Under the pieces are notes generated by a model. It saw only the letters and a list, made by a program, of their open reading frames with translations. It did not search any database and was not told where the DNA came from. Source: an uncultured Opitutia bacterium (GTDB lineage Bacteria; Verrucomicrobiota; Verrucomicrobiia; Opitutales; UBA953). From it: DNA of 64,000 nt. This document shows positions 52,566 through 61,943 of this stretch, piece by piece. The first letter of the stretch is position 1. Every line of letters starts with the position of its first letter. A program made the position numbers and the translations under genes. The DNA lies in assembly GCA_903840355.1 (NCBI GenBank), contig CAIMFJ010000002.1, forward strand, positions 123,501 through 187,500, written 5' to 3'.

Positions 52566-55500
52566 GTGCTCCCGCCCAAGCGACATGGTTTCTCCCTAAT
52601 ACTTTCGCTGACCCTGATGGCGGCGATGGTAATGATGGTGATTCTAATCGCTTCCTTTTTGCAGGTCGAAAGCAGGCTCGCTAGTGCACACACCCACTAT
52701 CAAAAAGCACCCTTGAATGCGCTGGTAGCAGGTCGGTTGGCAATAGCCCAGTTGCAACTACTGGCCGGACACGATCAACGGGTAACTGCACGAGCCGATT
52801 TAATGGACGGGAGGCAAGCGGGGACGACGTTAAATACCTACCTCACCGCCCGAACAGCTGGGACCGTGACGGATGATAAAAAATGGTGGACCGGCGTATG
52901 GTGTACTGGCGGGGCAGATCAGAGCAAGGTGCGGGACTGGCTCGTGAGCAATCCAGACGATCGGTTGTTTTTAGGTTATCTCGTCTCGGCCGATTCCGCC
53001 ACCGGATTACCCATTAACAACCTCACGCCGAGTCGACTATTAAGAACGACCGATGCCAATGCGATGGCCAGTGCCCTGCGGAATGCGGGCACCCCAACGA
53101 ATAATGCCGTGCGCCTGATTCCGCTCCTAAGCTACGGTAGTGTGGCCCCCGACCCCACGCGCGATATGCGTGTCAAGATTCCACCGCTACCACTCACCAG
53201 CGGTAATACCAATGATACTGCATTGGGTAGTTATGCGTGGTGGACCAGCGATGAAAGCGTGAAGGCCAAAGTCAATTTACTCGAGACCTATCCGAACACG
53301 TCAAGCACGTGGAACCACGGTTTTATTTTTAATAGTGAACGGCGGACGGGCCAGGAAACCTTAGGGGGACCCACACCCTATTGGCCCTTCTTCAAGACCT
53401 GGGAAGATACCGATGTCGCCACCGCTTCGGTCGGCGGGGCCCGGTTGAGTTATACCACCACGGGCAATGATTTAGCCAATTGGGCAAGTTACGTTACGCA
53501 CGACACCTCCGGCGCGACCGCCAAACTTATCACCGATGGGGTGGCAAAGTATTACGGTGACATCACGCTAAAGTCATATGGCGTACTCTCGGATACTTAT
53601 AATGGTGGATTGAAGACCGACCTCTCGCTGGCATTTGAACTCCCGCACGAAGATTATAAACTATTGGGCGAGTTCCATGACAGTCCAGGCGCCCCAGGCG
53701 ATCGTAACTGGATCAACTTAGCAGCAGCGTTTGGATTTAATACTGCCAATACACCCTCATTCGCCGAGTGGGGGGACCCGACGAATAAACTTGGCTTTGT
53801 ATTCGAAGCCCCAATCCCGAATCAAACGAGCGGACCATCGTTAGTGCCCCCCCTGATGGGGAGTAATCAAACCTACATTGATCAAGGCCCTCGCTCCATT
53901 GCCCCGTACGCAGCCTACCCAAACGGCGCGCGAGATTATGCGGGCGATGACTGGACCGTACGAGGTCCCACCTGGCTCTTAGTCCGCAATTTCTACCGGC
54001 TCTATAAGCGCGAATTAGAAATGACGGGAGCCAGAGGCCAACCAAAATCATCGCCTGATGCCTGGTTTGCACGTTGCGCCGAACCTTTTACTTACAGCTC
54101 AGGCATTACTGGGTGGAGTTGCGTTGGCGACCCCACTGCTATCAATTATTTAGGCGAAAAGTATAACGCCGGGATCATCCATCGCAAAGCCCGCATGATT
54201 AATTACGGCGGCGGCGACTGGGTGCGCTCAACTTATCAACCACATCAGTTTTCCAAAGTATGGTGGAGCTCGGGTGGCGGCATGTACCCCCAACCTACGG
54301 CGATGAAAATTGCCCCTGTGGTGTTGCGCCATACCCAACGCTGGGGGGTGATTTACAACCAAGACACCCTCGGCGTGACCTTCGATCCGATTATCACGCT
54401 GCACAACCCTTACAACGTTGCCTTGGAATTTACGGGCTTTGGTGCCTACTTTAACAAATTCTACCCGATCGCACTCACTTTCTCTCGGATTAATCCGACG
54501 ACGGATGCCGAAGAACCCTTAGCCTTGAGTGGCTTGAACACTAATGGCATTTCGTTTTCGAACGGCGTATTCTACCCCCACACCAATGCATTCGATCATG
54601 CCTTCGCAGTGCGGTGGGTCGCCCCGCAAGGCTCCGTCTTACGACTCAATCCTGGAGAGGTCGCAGTGATTGGCTGTCAAAGTTCCACGGACGGCTCACT
54701 CACGAATAACGGCACTTCAATGATTTTAGCCGAGCGGGGTTATAATCCCGATAAAGCTCGCCATTTTTACAAAATCTTGGGCGATCCAGTTGCGTTGCAA
54801 ACTGCGACCAATAGTTACCCGATCAGCTGTCGCATGGTTGCTGGCTGGGTGCCCACCGCAGGTACGGATGCTTCGCCAGGCTATTGGGATGGTACGTTCA
54901 TTCAGTATAATCTAATGCACTATCAGCGAGACAATGGATCGCCCACGTACCCCTTGAACAAAATCTGGACGGGACAAAATTATGCAGAGTGTGATGGCTC
55001 GGAGGAAGGTCTGATTAACCGGACGGGGTTCTTCACGGCTTTTTATCCCGATGCTATTTCGGCCCGGCGCGTCTTAGCCCAAAAGACTATCACGCGCACG
55101 TGGGAAACTTCGTCTGCCCCTTACATCGAGCGCAGTTTTGTGGGTGTGCTCGACTTACGTTGGCGCTCACCTACAGACGCTCAGCAAGTGGACAATCTTA
55201 CAACGACGGATGGTCGCGGCGTCGGCGCCGGAGTGGGTTCACCGCTCGTGGCAGATTCACGTTATGACGCCACCGACCCGCGGGACTGGGATGCCGACTC
55301 CTTGCAATCACCCCCGATGATTTTAAGCATGTATGCCGACCCAGGGGCTATCACGCCGGTGGACATGACATCGAGCAATCAAGGTTTCTTCGGTAACGGC
55401 TACACCGTCAGCACCGGTCGTAATACCACGGTACAATTCGAAATCCCGCAGCGCCCGCTCACTTCGCTCACTGGATTGGGCCATATTCAATTTGGCACCT

Positions 55501-56957
55501 TTGCCACACAACCCGCCTACACGGTCGGAAATAGTTATGCCAACATCGGGTTGCCTGACACTTCTAAAACACTCTTCTGGCCAAACTCGTGCGTGTCCCC
55601 TGCCTCCCAAATGCAGAATGGCACGGCGGATTTCGGGACAGACAATGGCAACACCTCAAGTATTCGCACGGATAGTGCTTTCTTAATGAATCTGGCACTC
55701 TGGGATCACTATTACTTCTCGGGCTTAAACGTCTCGATGGCTAATAGTGCCCGCAATGTCTATACGGGCGGCACTTCGAGTCGTGCCCCAGATCCCGCGG
55801 TCACGGCCATGGCTAACCAATTCACGACCCCTGCGGATGTCTGGGACCAACTCGCCGCGGGGAATAAACCCTTAGCAGACCCCCGGTTATTATGGGGACG
55901 ATTCCCATTAGGACATCAAGATACTGATTTACGTAATGATTTTTATCTCAAGCCCTCGAGTTCACCGCGGCCCGCCACGGAAGTACCCGCACGTCCCGAG
56001 CGGGTTGCTAAACAATTCCTCTACAATGGTAGTTTCAATATTAACTCTACCTCCGTAGAAGCCTGGCGCTTAATTTTAAGTGGCTTGCGCAATGCGGACG
56101 GTACCAACACCACGGTATTTAGCCGCTTTGGATTACCCCCTAATACGACCGACATCCAAGGAGCCGGCTCCTATTGGGGCTTAAAATATTTCAACCTCAC
56201 CGATGCCGACATTGATAAAATTGCCGTGAATATCGTGGCGGAAGTCCATCGGCGGGGGCCCTTCATGTGCGTGGCGGACTTTGTCAATCGCCGCTTAAAC
56301 AATTTAGCCACGGGTATGAAAGGGCCACTACAAGCGGCGATTGATGCCAGTGGCGTGAACAACTACGCCGTCAATGCCGGCCGGATGCGCAACGACTTTA
56401 CGAGCAAGGTCACCACGCCAGGTGGTCGTTTCCCACAAGGACGGGCCTACGACCCCGCAGCCTATTCGATGAGCTCGAATGCTCCCGGCAGTGGCACTTT
56501 TCCCGTAGAAGCGGGGTCAAATTCACACCTACTCCAAATGCAGGTTTTAAACGCCATCGGTTCTTCACTCACCGCCCGCGGCGATACCTTCACCATTCGT
56601 GCCTACGGCGAAAGTTTTGACGGCCAAGGAACTGTGGCGGGGCGGGCTTGGGTTGAATTAACGGTACAACGCATGCCCGAGCTACTAATTCCCGATGACA
56701 AGGAGCCCACGGTAGCCTTGGGTGCCTTACCCGTAGGCAGCAGTATTCCTGTACCCGGAGGAGGTAGCGCGGTCGGCGATAACTATGGTGGGGGCGGCGG
56801 GTTTGGAGGCTATCGCTCCCCCCTCATTACCAACTATAGTACCGCACCCCTCATGGAGCGATGGGTCCGCAATCGCGATGCCCTCCGCATCAATCAGATT
56901 TTTGGCCGGCGGTTTAAAATTACCGCAGTGCGCTGGCTTCGGGATACAGAGATCTAA
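52566..56957 (+). CDS. Verru_Chthon cassette protein A-like giant pseudopilin-type protein
   Basis: The 1463 residues begin with a prepilin-type leader: a basic hexapeptide, then HGFSLILSLTLMAAMVMMVILIASFLQ, with cleavage expected at G8-F9. As in GspK-like minor pseudopilins, the Glu at +5 is missing (FSLIL). Next comes VAGRLAIAQLQLLAGHDQRVTARADL, which matches the conserved entry of Verru_Chthon cassette protein A. The rest is Asn/Thr/Ser-rich with few Cys; it carries a Gly-rich stretch (GDNYGGGGGFGGYR) near 1405. Start: GTG at 52566 with AAAGGATG eight bases upstream. Codon use is more AT-rich than the neighbours. Family members usually travel in a four-gene set (A-D); only one partner-like gene follows. 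Function is unknown; secretion or surface assembly is likely. Confidence 0.82.
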   Translation: MLPPKRHGFSLILSLTLMAAMVMMVILIASFLQVESRLASAHTHYQKAPLNALVAGRLAIAQLQLLAGHDQRVTARADLMDGRQAGTTLNTYLTARTAGTVTDDKKWWTGVWCTGGADQSKVRDWLVSNPDDRLFLGYLVSADSATGLPINNLTPSRLLRTTDANAMASALRNAGTPTNNAVRLIPLLSYGSVAPDPTRDMRVKIPPLPLTSGNTNDTALGSYAWWTSDESVKAKVNLLETYPNTSSTWNHGFIFNSERRTGQETLGGPTPYWPFFKTWEDTDVATASVGGARLSYTTTGNDLANWASYVTHDTSGATAKLITDGVAKYYGDITLKSYGVLSDTYNGGLKTDLSLAFELPHEDYKLLGEFHDSPGAPGDRNWINLAAAFGFNTANTPSFAEWGDPTNKLGFVFEAPIPNQTSGPSLVPPLMGSNQTYIDQGPRSIAPYAAYPNGARDYAGDDWTVRGPTWLLVRNFYRLYKRELEMTGARGQPKSSPDAWFARCAEPFTYSSGITGWSCVGDPTAINYLGEKYNAGIIHRKARMINYGGGDWVRSTYQPHQFSKVWWSSGGGMYPQPTAMKIAPVVLRHTQRWGVIYNQDTLGVTFDPIITLHNPYNVALEFTGFGAYFNKFYPIALTFSRINPTTDAEEPLALSGLNTNGISFSNGVFYPHTNAFDHAFAVRWVAPQGSVLRLNPGEVAVIGCQSSTDGSLTNNGTSMILAERGYNPDKARHFYKILGDPVALQTATNSYPISCRMVAGWVPTAGTDASPGYWDGTFIQYNLMHYQRDNGSPTYPLNKIWTGQNYAECDGSEEGLINRTGFFTAFYPDAISARRVLAQKTITRTWETSSAPYIERSFVGVLDLRWRSPTDAQQVDNLTTTDGRGVGAGVGSPLVADSRYDATDPRDWDADSLQSPPMILSMYADPGAITPVDMTSSNQGFFGNGYTVSTGRNTTVQFEIPQRPLTSLTGLGHIQFGTFATQPAYTVGNSYANIGLPDTSKTLFWPNSCVSPASQMQNGTADFGTDNGNTSSIRTDSAFLMNLALWDHYYFSGLNVSMANSARNVYTGGTSSRAPDPAVTAMANQFTTPADVWDQLAAGNKPLADPRLLWGRFPLGHQDTDLRNDFYLKPSSSPRPATEVPARPERVAKQFLYNGSFNINSTSVEAWRLILSGLRNADGTNTTVFSRFGLPPNTTDIQGAGSYWGLKYFNLTDADIDKIAVNIVAEVHRRGPFMCVADFVNRRLNNLATGMKGPLQAAIDASGVNNYAVNAGRMRNDFTSKVTTPGGRFPQGRAYDPAAYSMSSNAPGSGTFPVEAGSNSHLLQMQVLNAIGSSLTARGDTFTIRAYGESFDGQGTVAGRAWVELTVQRMPELLIPDDKEPTVALGALPVGSSIPVPGGGSAVGDNYGGGGGFGGYRSPLITNYSTAPLMERWVRNRDALRINQIFGRRFKITAVRWLRDTEI

Positions 56958-56959
56958 GT

Positions 56960-57769
56960 ATGCGAATCGTGCTATTATGCTTTTGCTTCGTTGGCTTGGG
57001 GCAACTCTGGGGAGCTTCCGAACCACCCCCAGAACGCCAATGCACCCTGCGCATCGCATGGTGGCTCCATCCCTCCGAACCGACAACCCTAGCCATCCTG
57101 CAGGGTAAAGAGATTATCCCGTTCGTTGCCCTAGAAATGAATTTGGATTTAACTAAGGACTACCGAGGGCCTGCAAACTTAACCATTCTTAAGAAAAAGC
57201 CTGACGTTGCCCCTAAGGAAGCTCCAACAGCCAAGACGCCTACAGCGAAGGGTAAATCTGAGGCTAAAACCAATGCCCCCAAGGAAAAGCCCGAAGACTG
57301 GGAAGCCTTTGTCAACGTTGCCCTGCCCGACTCCAATGAAGTCGGGATCCTCCTCTTCATCAACCCCGCCAAAGCCGTTGAGGCCAAGGCCTTTGATTAT
57401 GACTTACGAAAATTTCCCTATGGAACTTTCCGCCTGATGAACCTCACCCATTACACGCTTCAAGGGCAACTGGAACAAACTAACTTCCAGGCCAGCGCTG
57501 GAGCAATCGAGAATCTGCCCCTAACCTACCATGAGCGGGCAGTCACCCATCTTGAAATCAATGCGGTTCAAGCCGGCAACCTCCTGCCTGTTGTCAGTAC
57601 GAAAATCATAGGACATCCCAATTGCCGTACTCTTATTTTTATTTTAGAAAGCACGAATAAGAATTTAGATGGCTCCCCCCAGTTTAGTAGTCGCAGTATT
57701 AGTTCGCTACAACCAGTCCTACCGGCAGATTCAACGCTCCCGGAAAGTAAAAGTAAAAAAGCCAAGTAA
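56960..57769 (+). CDS. Unrecognised secreted protein paired with the Verru_Chthon-A-like gene
   Basis: Not recognised. The 269 residues start with a signal peptide (MRIVLLCFCFVGLGQLWGA) right after the stop of the giant gene (two-base gap). Between residues 70 and 115 lies a Lys/Ala/Pro-rich linker (APTAKTPTAKGKSEAKTNAP) flanked by strand-like parts: RIAWWLHPSEPTTLAILQGKEIIPFVALEMNL before, and VALPDSNEVGILLFINPAKAV and YGTFRLMNLTHYTLQG after. The second half resembles a small beta-rich domain. A Lys-rich tail ends the protein. It is not like the B, C or D proteins, which start with pilin leaders. The two genes probably form one transcript. Confidence 0.72.
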   Translation: MRIVLLCFCFVGLGQLWGASEPPPERQCTLRIAWWLHPSEPTTLAILQGKEIIPFVALEMNLDLTKDYRGPANLTILKKKPDVAPKEAPTAKTPTAKGKSEAKTNAPKEKPEDWEAFVNVALPDSNEVGILLFINPAKAVEAKAFDYDLRKFPYGTFRLMNLTHYTLQGQLEQTNFQASAGAIENLPLTYHERAVTHLEINAVQAGNLLPVVSTKIIGHPNCRTLIFILESTNKNLDGSPQFSSRSISSLQPVLPADSTLPESKSKKAK

Positions 57770-57834
57770 GTCTTTCGGCGGTTGCTGAACGCCTTCTACT
57801 CCAACTTAGCCCCTTCGTCTGAGGTGTTAAGCTC

Positions 57835-58563
57835 TTAGGTGCCAAGACCCGCGGCAGCTGCCGCGTCGATTAACCATGTCACCTTGGATGACCACTGACG
57901 CAACACTTGGCCTGGGCAGGTGCGAGGGTTCCACGCCCCGTGCACGACTTGCTGTAAGGCGGCGGCTTTATTGGCCCCATTCACCAAGACGACAATCTGG
58001 TCACACTGACTCAAACCAGCTTCGGTGATGGTTAACCTCCAACCGCGTGCAGGCCATTGCGTGTGCGTGAAACGAGGTAAGCCAGGTTGACCAATGAGCG
58101 GGCATTGTGGCCAAAGCGAAGCAATATGGGCATCATCACCTAAGCCCAAGAGGCACAAGTTAAACGTCTTCTGCGGCGAGTGCTGTTGCCAAAATTGATT
58201 ATACTTTTCGGCGGCGACCTCAGGCGGCACTTCGACGGGCCAAGGATGGCGTTGGGCTGGGGCGATGCCCAAGGGATCCAACATTCCACGCGCGGCTTGA
58301 CCGAAATTCGAATCCTCCGAGGCCAGCGGCACGCAACGCTCGTCGCTCACATGCCAAGCCAAGCGGGCGACGGCTTGGGAACTTAATGCCGACTGGGCCA
58401 CCGCCCAGGTATAAAACGCTTTGGGCGTCGAACCCCCACTCAACCCGATGCTCGCCGGGCCAGCCTCGGCTAGTTGATTCAAACGCTGGGCCAAGAAAGC
58501 AAAAGACTCCTCGCGCGTTTGGATGTGAACTTGCCCAGCGGGCGTGGTCAGCGGTGCGGTCAT
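57835..58563 (-). CDS. pgl: 6-phosphogluconolactonase (DevB/SOL type)
   Basis: Pgl hydrolyses 6-phosphogluconolactone, the product of Zwf, in the second step of the pentose phosphate pathway. The 242 residues have the NagB-like fold with IGLSGGSTPKAFYTW, WHVSDERCVPLASEDSNFGQA, NLCLLGLGDDAHIASLWP, WRLTITEAGLSQCDQIVVLVNGANKAAALQQV and TWLIDAAAA. It is downstream of nrdA on the same strand but separated by a terminator, and it is about 50 kb from zwf-opcA. Confidence 0.92.
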   Translation of the reverse strand: MTAPLTTPAGQVHIQTREESFAFLAQRLNQLAEAGPASIGLSGGSTPKAFYTWAVAQSALSSQAVARLAWHVSDERCVPLASEDSNFGQAARGMLDPLGIAPAQRHPWPVEVPPEVAAEKYNQFWQQHSPQKTFNLCLLGLGDDAHIASLWPQCPLIGQPGLPRFTHTQWPARGWRLTITEAGLSQCDQIVVLVNGANKAAALQQVVHGAWNPRTCPGQVLRQWSSKVTWLIDAAAAAGLGT

Positions 58564-58605
58564 GCGTTAGGGTTAAAAACAACGGCCCTAAAAAAGCAAC
58601 CCACC

Positions 58606-58636
58606 AACAAAAAGGGCGTCCGTGTGGACGCCCTTT
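58606..58636 (-). terminator. Rho-independent terminator after nrdA
   Basis: An eleven-base perfect stem AAAGGGCGTCC / GGACGCCCTTT (58611-58621 and 58626-58636) with loop GTGT (plus strand), followed on the minus strand by T residues (TTTTTG). It closes the nrdBA unit 22 bases past the nrdA stop and separates it from pgl. Confidence 0.88.
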
Positions 58637-58657
58637 GCTTTGCTAAGTCTGACGAGC

Positions 58658-61600
58658 TTACTGACAAGCCTCGCAGGTGCCGCCATTCATCATGGCGTCC
58701 AGCGAACAAGCCTGTTTCTCGGCTTCCGTGTACTCCTTCTTCGGAGGCGTGATTTCCTTCGGCGCCTTGGTCGTCGCCTTTTCAATGTTCGAAGCCGCCA
58801 AGGAGCGCAGGTAGTAGGTCGTCTTCAAGCCCGTCGTCCAAGCGTAACGATACATGTGCGACAACAACTTGAGTTCGGCCGAGGGCAGGAAGAGGTTTAC
58901 CGACTGAGCTTGGTCAATCCACTTCTGGCGACGCGCGGCAGCATCGATCAACCACTTGTAATCAATCGCAAACGCCGTGAGGTACTTCGCCTTAATTTCT
59001 TCTGGAATTTCCGGAATATTGGCGAGTTCACCGTCGAAGTATTTGAGCTGCTCCATCATGGTTTGATTCCAGAGGCCCAACTTCTTCAAGTCGGTCACGA
59101 GGTAAGAGTTCAACTGCGTGAAATCACCCGAGAGGTTGCTCTTCACGAAGAGATTCTTGTACGTAGGCTCAATGCAAGGCGAGCTGCCCACGATGTTCGA
59201 AATCGTCGCCGTTGGCGCAATCGCTAGGACGTTGGAGTTACGCATGCCTTGCTTGGCAATCTTGGCGCGCACAGGAGCCCAATCCATCCGACCGCCACGC
59301 TTTACTTCGATAGGCTCACCGCGTTCCTGCTCGAGGAGCTCAATCGTGTCTTGCGGCAAGAGACCGCGATCCCACTTCGAGCCTTTGTAGGTGCTGTAGG
59401 CCCCCCGTTCACCGGCTAAATCGGAGGAGGCGCTGTAAGCGTAATACGCGACGGCTTCCATGATTTCATCGTTAAACTCAACGGCGGCCTGTGAAGCGAA
59501 CGATTCATTGCGACGGTAGAGGCAGTCTTGGAGACCCATCACGCCCATCCCAATCGGGCGGTGACGGAGGTTGGAAACTTCCGCCGCCTTCGTGGGGTAG
59601 AAGTTGATATCAATCACGTTATCCAAGGCACGCACGGCGACGGTGATGGTCTCGCGTAGTAAATCATGGTTGATACTACCATCCGCATTGAGGTGCGAAT
59701 CCAAGACAACCGAGCCTAAGTTACAAACAGCGGTTTCGTCGGCGCTGGTGTTCAACGTGATTTCGGTGCACAAGTTCGAAGAGTGAATCACGCCCACGTG
59801 ATCTTGAGGCGAACGCACGTTGCAAGGATCCTTAAAGGTAATCCAGGGGTGACCGGTTTCGAAAATCATCCCGAGCATCTTCTTCCACAACTCGATGGCT
59901 TCGATGACCTTGCCGCTCATCTGCTTAGCGCGAACCTTCTCTTCGTAGGCCAAGTAACGCCGCTCGAATTCCGCACCATACGTTTCATGTAAGTCAGGCA
60001 CATCATTCGAGGCGAATAACGTCCAGGTACCACGTGCGATCACGCGCTTCATGAACAGGTCAGGAATCCAGTTAGCCGTGTTCATATCATGCGTACGACG
60101 ACGGTCGTCGCCGGTGTTCCGACGGAGCTCTAAGAAGTCTTCGATGTCGTTGTGCCACGTTTCCAAGTAAGCACAGCCCGAACCACGCCGCTTGCCGCCT
60201 TGGTTGACCGCGACCAATTGGTCGTTGTGTAACTTGAGGAAGGGAATCACCCCTTGCGATTCGCCGTTCGTGCCCTTGATGTGCGAACCCGTGCCCCGCA
60301 CCGCGGTCCACGAACCACCCAAACCGCCGGCCCACTTCGAGAGGAAGGCGTTCTCGGCGATACCGCGAATCATGATCGATTCAATCGTGTCATCGACCTT
60401 GTAGAGGTAGCAGGACGAGAGTTGGCTATGCAACGTGCCAGCATTGAACAAGGTCGGCGTCGAGCTGCAGAAGCGGCGCGACTTGTAGAGAGCATGCAAA
60501 CGAATCACCCACTCTTCGCGGTGCTTCTCTTCGCGCAAGAAGAGGCCCATCGCCACGCGCATCCAGAAGAACTGGGGCGTTTCTAAGCGACGGGCAGGCT
60601 TTACAACCTTATCCACGATCAGGTAGCGGTCGTACATGGTTTGTACGCCAAGGAATTCGAATTCTAAGTCGGCAAAGGGATCTAAGACTTCGGCTAACTT
60701 ATTTAAGTTATACTTCCGCAACTCGGGTGACAGGCGACCGATTTCAATCCCGCGTTCGATGTAGGAAATGAACTTCGCCCGGTGGAATTCTTGTAGCTTC
60801 GTCACGCCATCGCGCAAGATGCTCCAACCCAAGACTTCTTCGTAAATGTAAGTTAAGCTAATGCGACCCGCAAACTTGGCGAAGTCCGCATCCAGTTCGA
60901 CCAACGACTTGGCGTTCAACTCAATCGCCTTCCGCAAATCGTCTTCCTTGATTTCGTTATCCACGCCCCGGCGCAATTCCGCTTCGATCTGCTTCTTCGT
61001 CAGGCTCAACTCTAAACCCGTTGCCGCAAAATCAATGCGCTTACGCAGATCGTCGCCATTCCAGAGAAACGTGCTGTCATCGGACTTCTTGATTAAAATC
61101 ATCGCCTCTTGACCATCGTCCACGAGTGCAGGCTGGCTGGCCGCCGCTTCGCGTTGGCGCTTCCGGGAATCGCGATAGAGAATGTACGATTCGGCGACTT
61201 TAAAGTGGCCTTGGCGCATCAACTCCTGCTGCACGAGGTCTTGCACTTCTTCGATGCCGATCATGTTTTGGCCCATCTCCACCACGCGCTGCGTCACGGC
61301 CAAAGCCACGCGTTCGGCGGGAGCCGAATCCATTTGCAGCGACAAGAAAGACTTGCGCACAGCGACTTCAATCTTGCCCTGAATCCAGGGCACGAGTTGG
61401 CCATTACGACGAATTAAACGCGTCGTGACGACCGGAGGTTCGTAGTTACCCAAGCTAAACTCTTTCGCGTAAAGCAAGCTCTTGGCCACGTCGTGGCGGT
61501 TGTGCAGGACGAGCGAAGCTTCAATCGATTTGAGCAATTGGGCCTCCGTGAAACGCGTGCCGGATTGCTTGAGTTTCAGCGCCACGTCGGCAGCGACCGC

Positions 61601-61846
61601 CGCCACAAAACGGCGGTTGGTTTCGGTATAAATGTCGGACTCTTCGCGCGAGAGCAAAAGGTTGGTCAACGCGGAGCCAATGATTTCGGCGATTTCCGCC
61701 ACTTCGGCGTCCGAGACGTCAGGGGCACTAGTCGCACCCGTCGGCACGGTAGCACGCCAATTGAAGCTCGGCTTCGCGGTGGCGGGAGTGCGGACGGCGT
61801 TTTTGAGGGCGATGTCTTCGCGGAAAAAGGGATGTTCTGGATTCAT
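58658..61846 (-). CDS. nrdA: Class I ribonucleotide reductase large subunit
   Basis: NrdA reduces ribonucleoside diphosphates to deoxyribonucleotides, with allosteric control. The 1062 residues are long for the family and close to the chlamydial form. Residues about 40-130 look like a degenerate ATP-cone; 139-232 are a clear ATP-cone (VVTTRLIRRNGQLVPWIQGKIEVAVRK...). The barrel follows with redox Cys SSCYLYKV, NLCTEITLNTS and the thiyl Cys AVCNLGSVVLDSH, the Tyr pair TTYYLRSL, and the C-terminal CEAC. It follows nrdB by 97 bases and is transcribed as nrdB-nrdA. dATP inhibition through the cone is expected. Confidence 0.95.
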   Translation of the reverse strand: MNPEHPFFREDIALKNAVRTPATAKPSFNWRATVPTGATSAPDVSDAEVAEIAEIIGSALTNLLLSREESDIYTETNRRFVAAVAADVALKLKQSGTRFTEAQLLKSIEASLVLHNRHDVAKSLLYAKEFSLGNYEPPVVTTRLIRRNGQLVPWIQGKIEVAVRKSFLSLQMDSAPAERVALAVTQRVVEMGQNMIGIEEVQDLVQQELMRQGHFKVAESYILYRDSRKRQREAAASQPALVDDGQEAMILIKKSDDSTFLWNGDDLRKRIDFAATGLELSLTKKQIEAELRRGVDNEIKEDDLRKAIELNAKSLVELDADFAKFAGRISLTYIYEEVLGWSILRDGVTKLQEFHRAKFISYIERGIEIGRLSPELRKYNLNKLAEVLDPFADLEFEFLGVQTMYDRYLIVDKVVKPARRLETPQFFWMRVAMGLFLREEKHREEWVIRLHALYKSRRFCSSTPTLFNAGTLHSQLSSCYLYKVDDTIESIMIRGIAENAFLSKWAGGLGGSWTAVRGTGSHIKGTNGESQGVIPFLKLHNDQLVAVNQGGKRRGSGCAYLETWHNDIEDFLELRRNTGDDRRRTHDMNTANWIPDLFMKRVIARGTWTLFASNDVPDLHETYGAEFERRYLAYEEKVRAKQMSGKVIEAIELWKKMLGMIFETGHPWITFKDPCNVRSPQDHVGVIHSSNLCTEITLNTSADETAVCNLGSVVLDSHLNADGSINHDLLRETITVAVRALDNVIDINFYPTKAAEVSNLRHRPIGMGVMGLQDCLYRRNESFASQAAVEFNDEIMEAVAYYAYSASSDLAGERGAYSTYKGSKWDRGLLPQDTIELLEQERGEPIEVKRGGRMDWAPVRAKIAKQGMRNSNVLAIAPTATISNIVGSSPCIEPTYKNLFVKSNLSGDFTQLNSYLVTDLKKLGLWNQTMMEQLKYFDGELANIPEIPEEIKAKYLTAFAIDYKWLIDAAARRQKWIDQAQSVNLFLPSAELKLLSHMYRYAWTTGLKTTYYLRSLAASNIEKATTKAPKEITPPKKEYTEAEKQACSLDAMMNGGTCEACQ

Positions 61847-61902
61847 ATTAAGAGAGAGGGAGAGTGAAAATTAAGGAAGGTAGAGGTGAAAAGGGGATGC
61901 CA

Positions 61903-61933
61903 GAGCCGCGACGGGATAAAACCGTACCGGCTC
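61903..61933. repeat. Two-part hairpin between nrdB and nrdA
   Basis: Outer arms GAGCCG (61903-61908) and CGGCTC (61928-61933) and inner arms ACGG / CCGT (61911-61914, 61922-61925) pair, with a two-base internal loop and loop GATAAAA. The hairpin lies just after the nrdB stop. It could protect or tune expression of the two genes. Confidence 0.45.
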
Positions 61934-61943
61934 CAGCGAAGGC

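Noticed and set aside
52514..52684. 56-codon ATG-started frame overlapping the start of the Verru_Chthon-A-like gene
   Set aside because: It is in another frame, has no good ribosome site, and its sequence is composition-driven; the GTG start with AAAGGATG and a proper prepilin leader explains the region.
52566..57769. Recent horizontal transfer of the Verru_Chthon-A locus
   Set aside because: Codon use looks more AT-rich, but no mobile gene, tRNA target or direct repeats flank it, and the family is native to Verrucomicrobiota.
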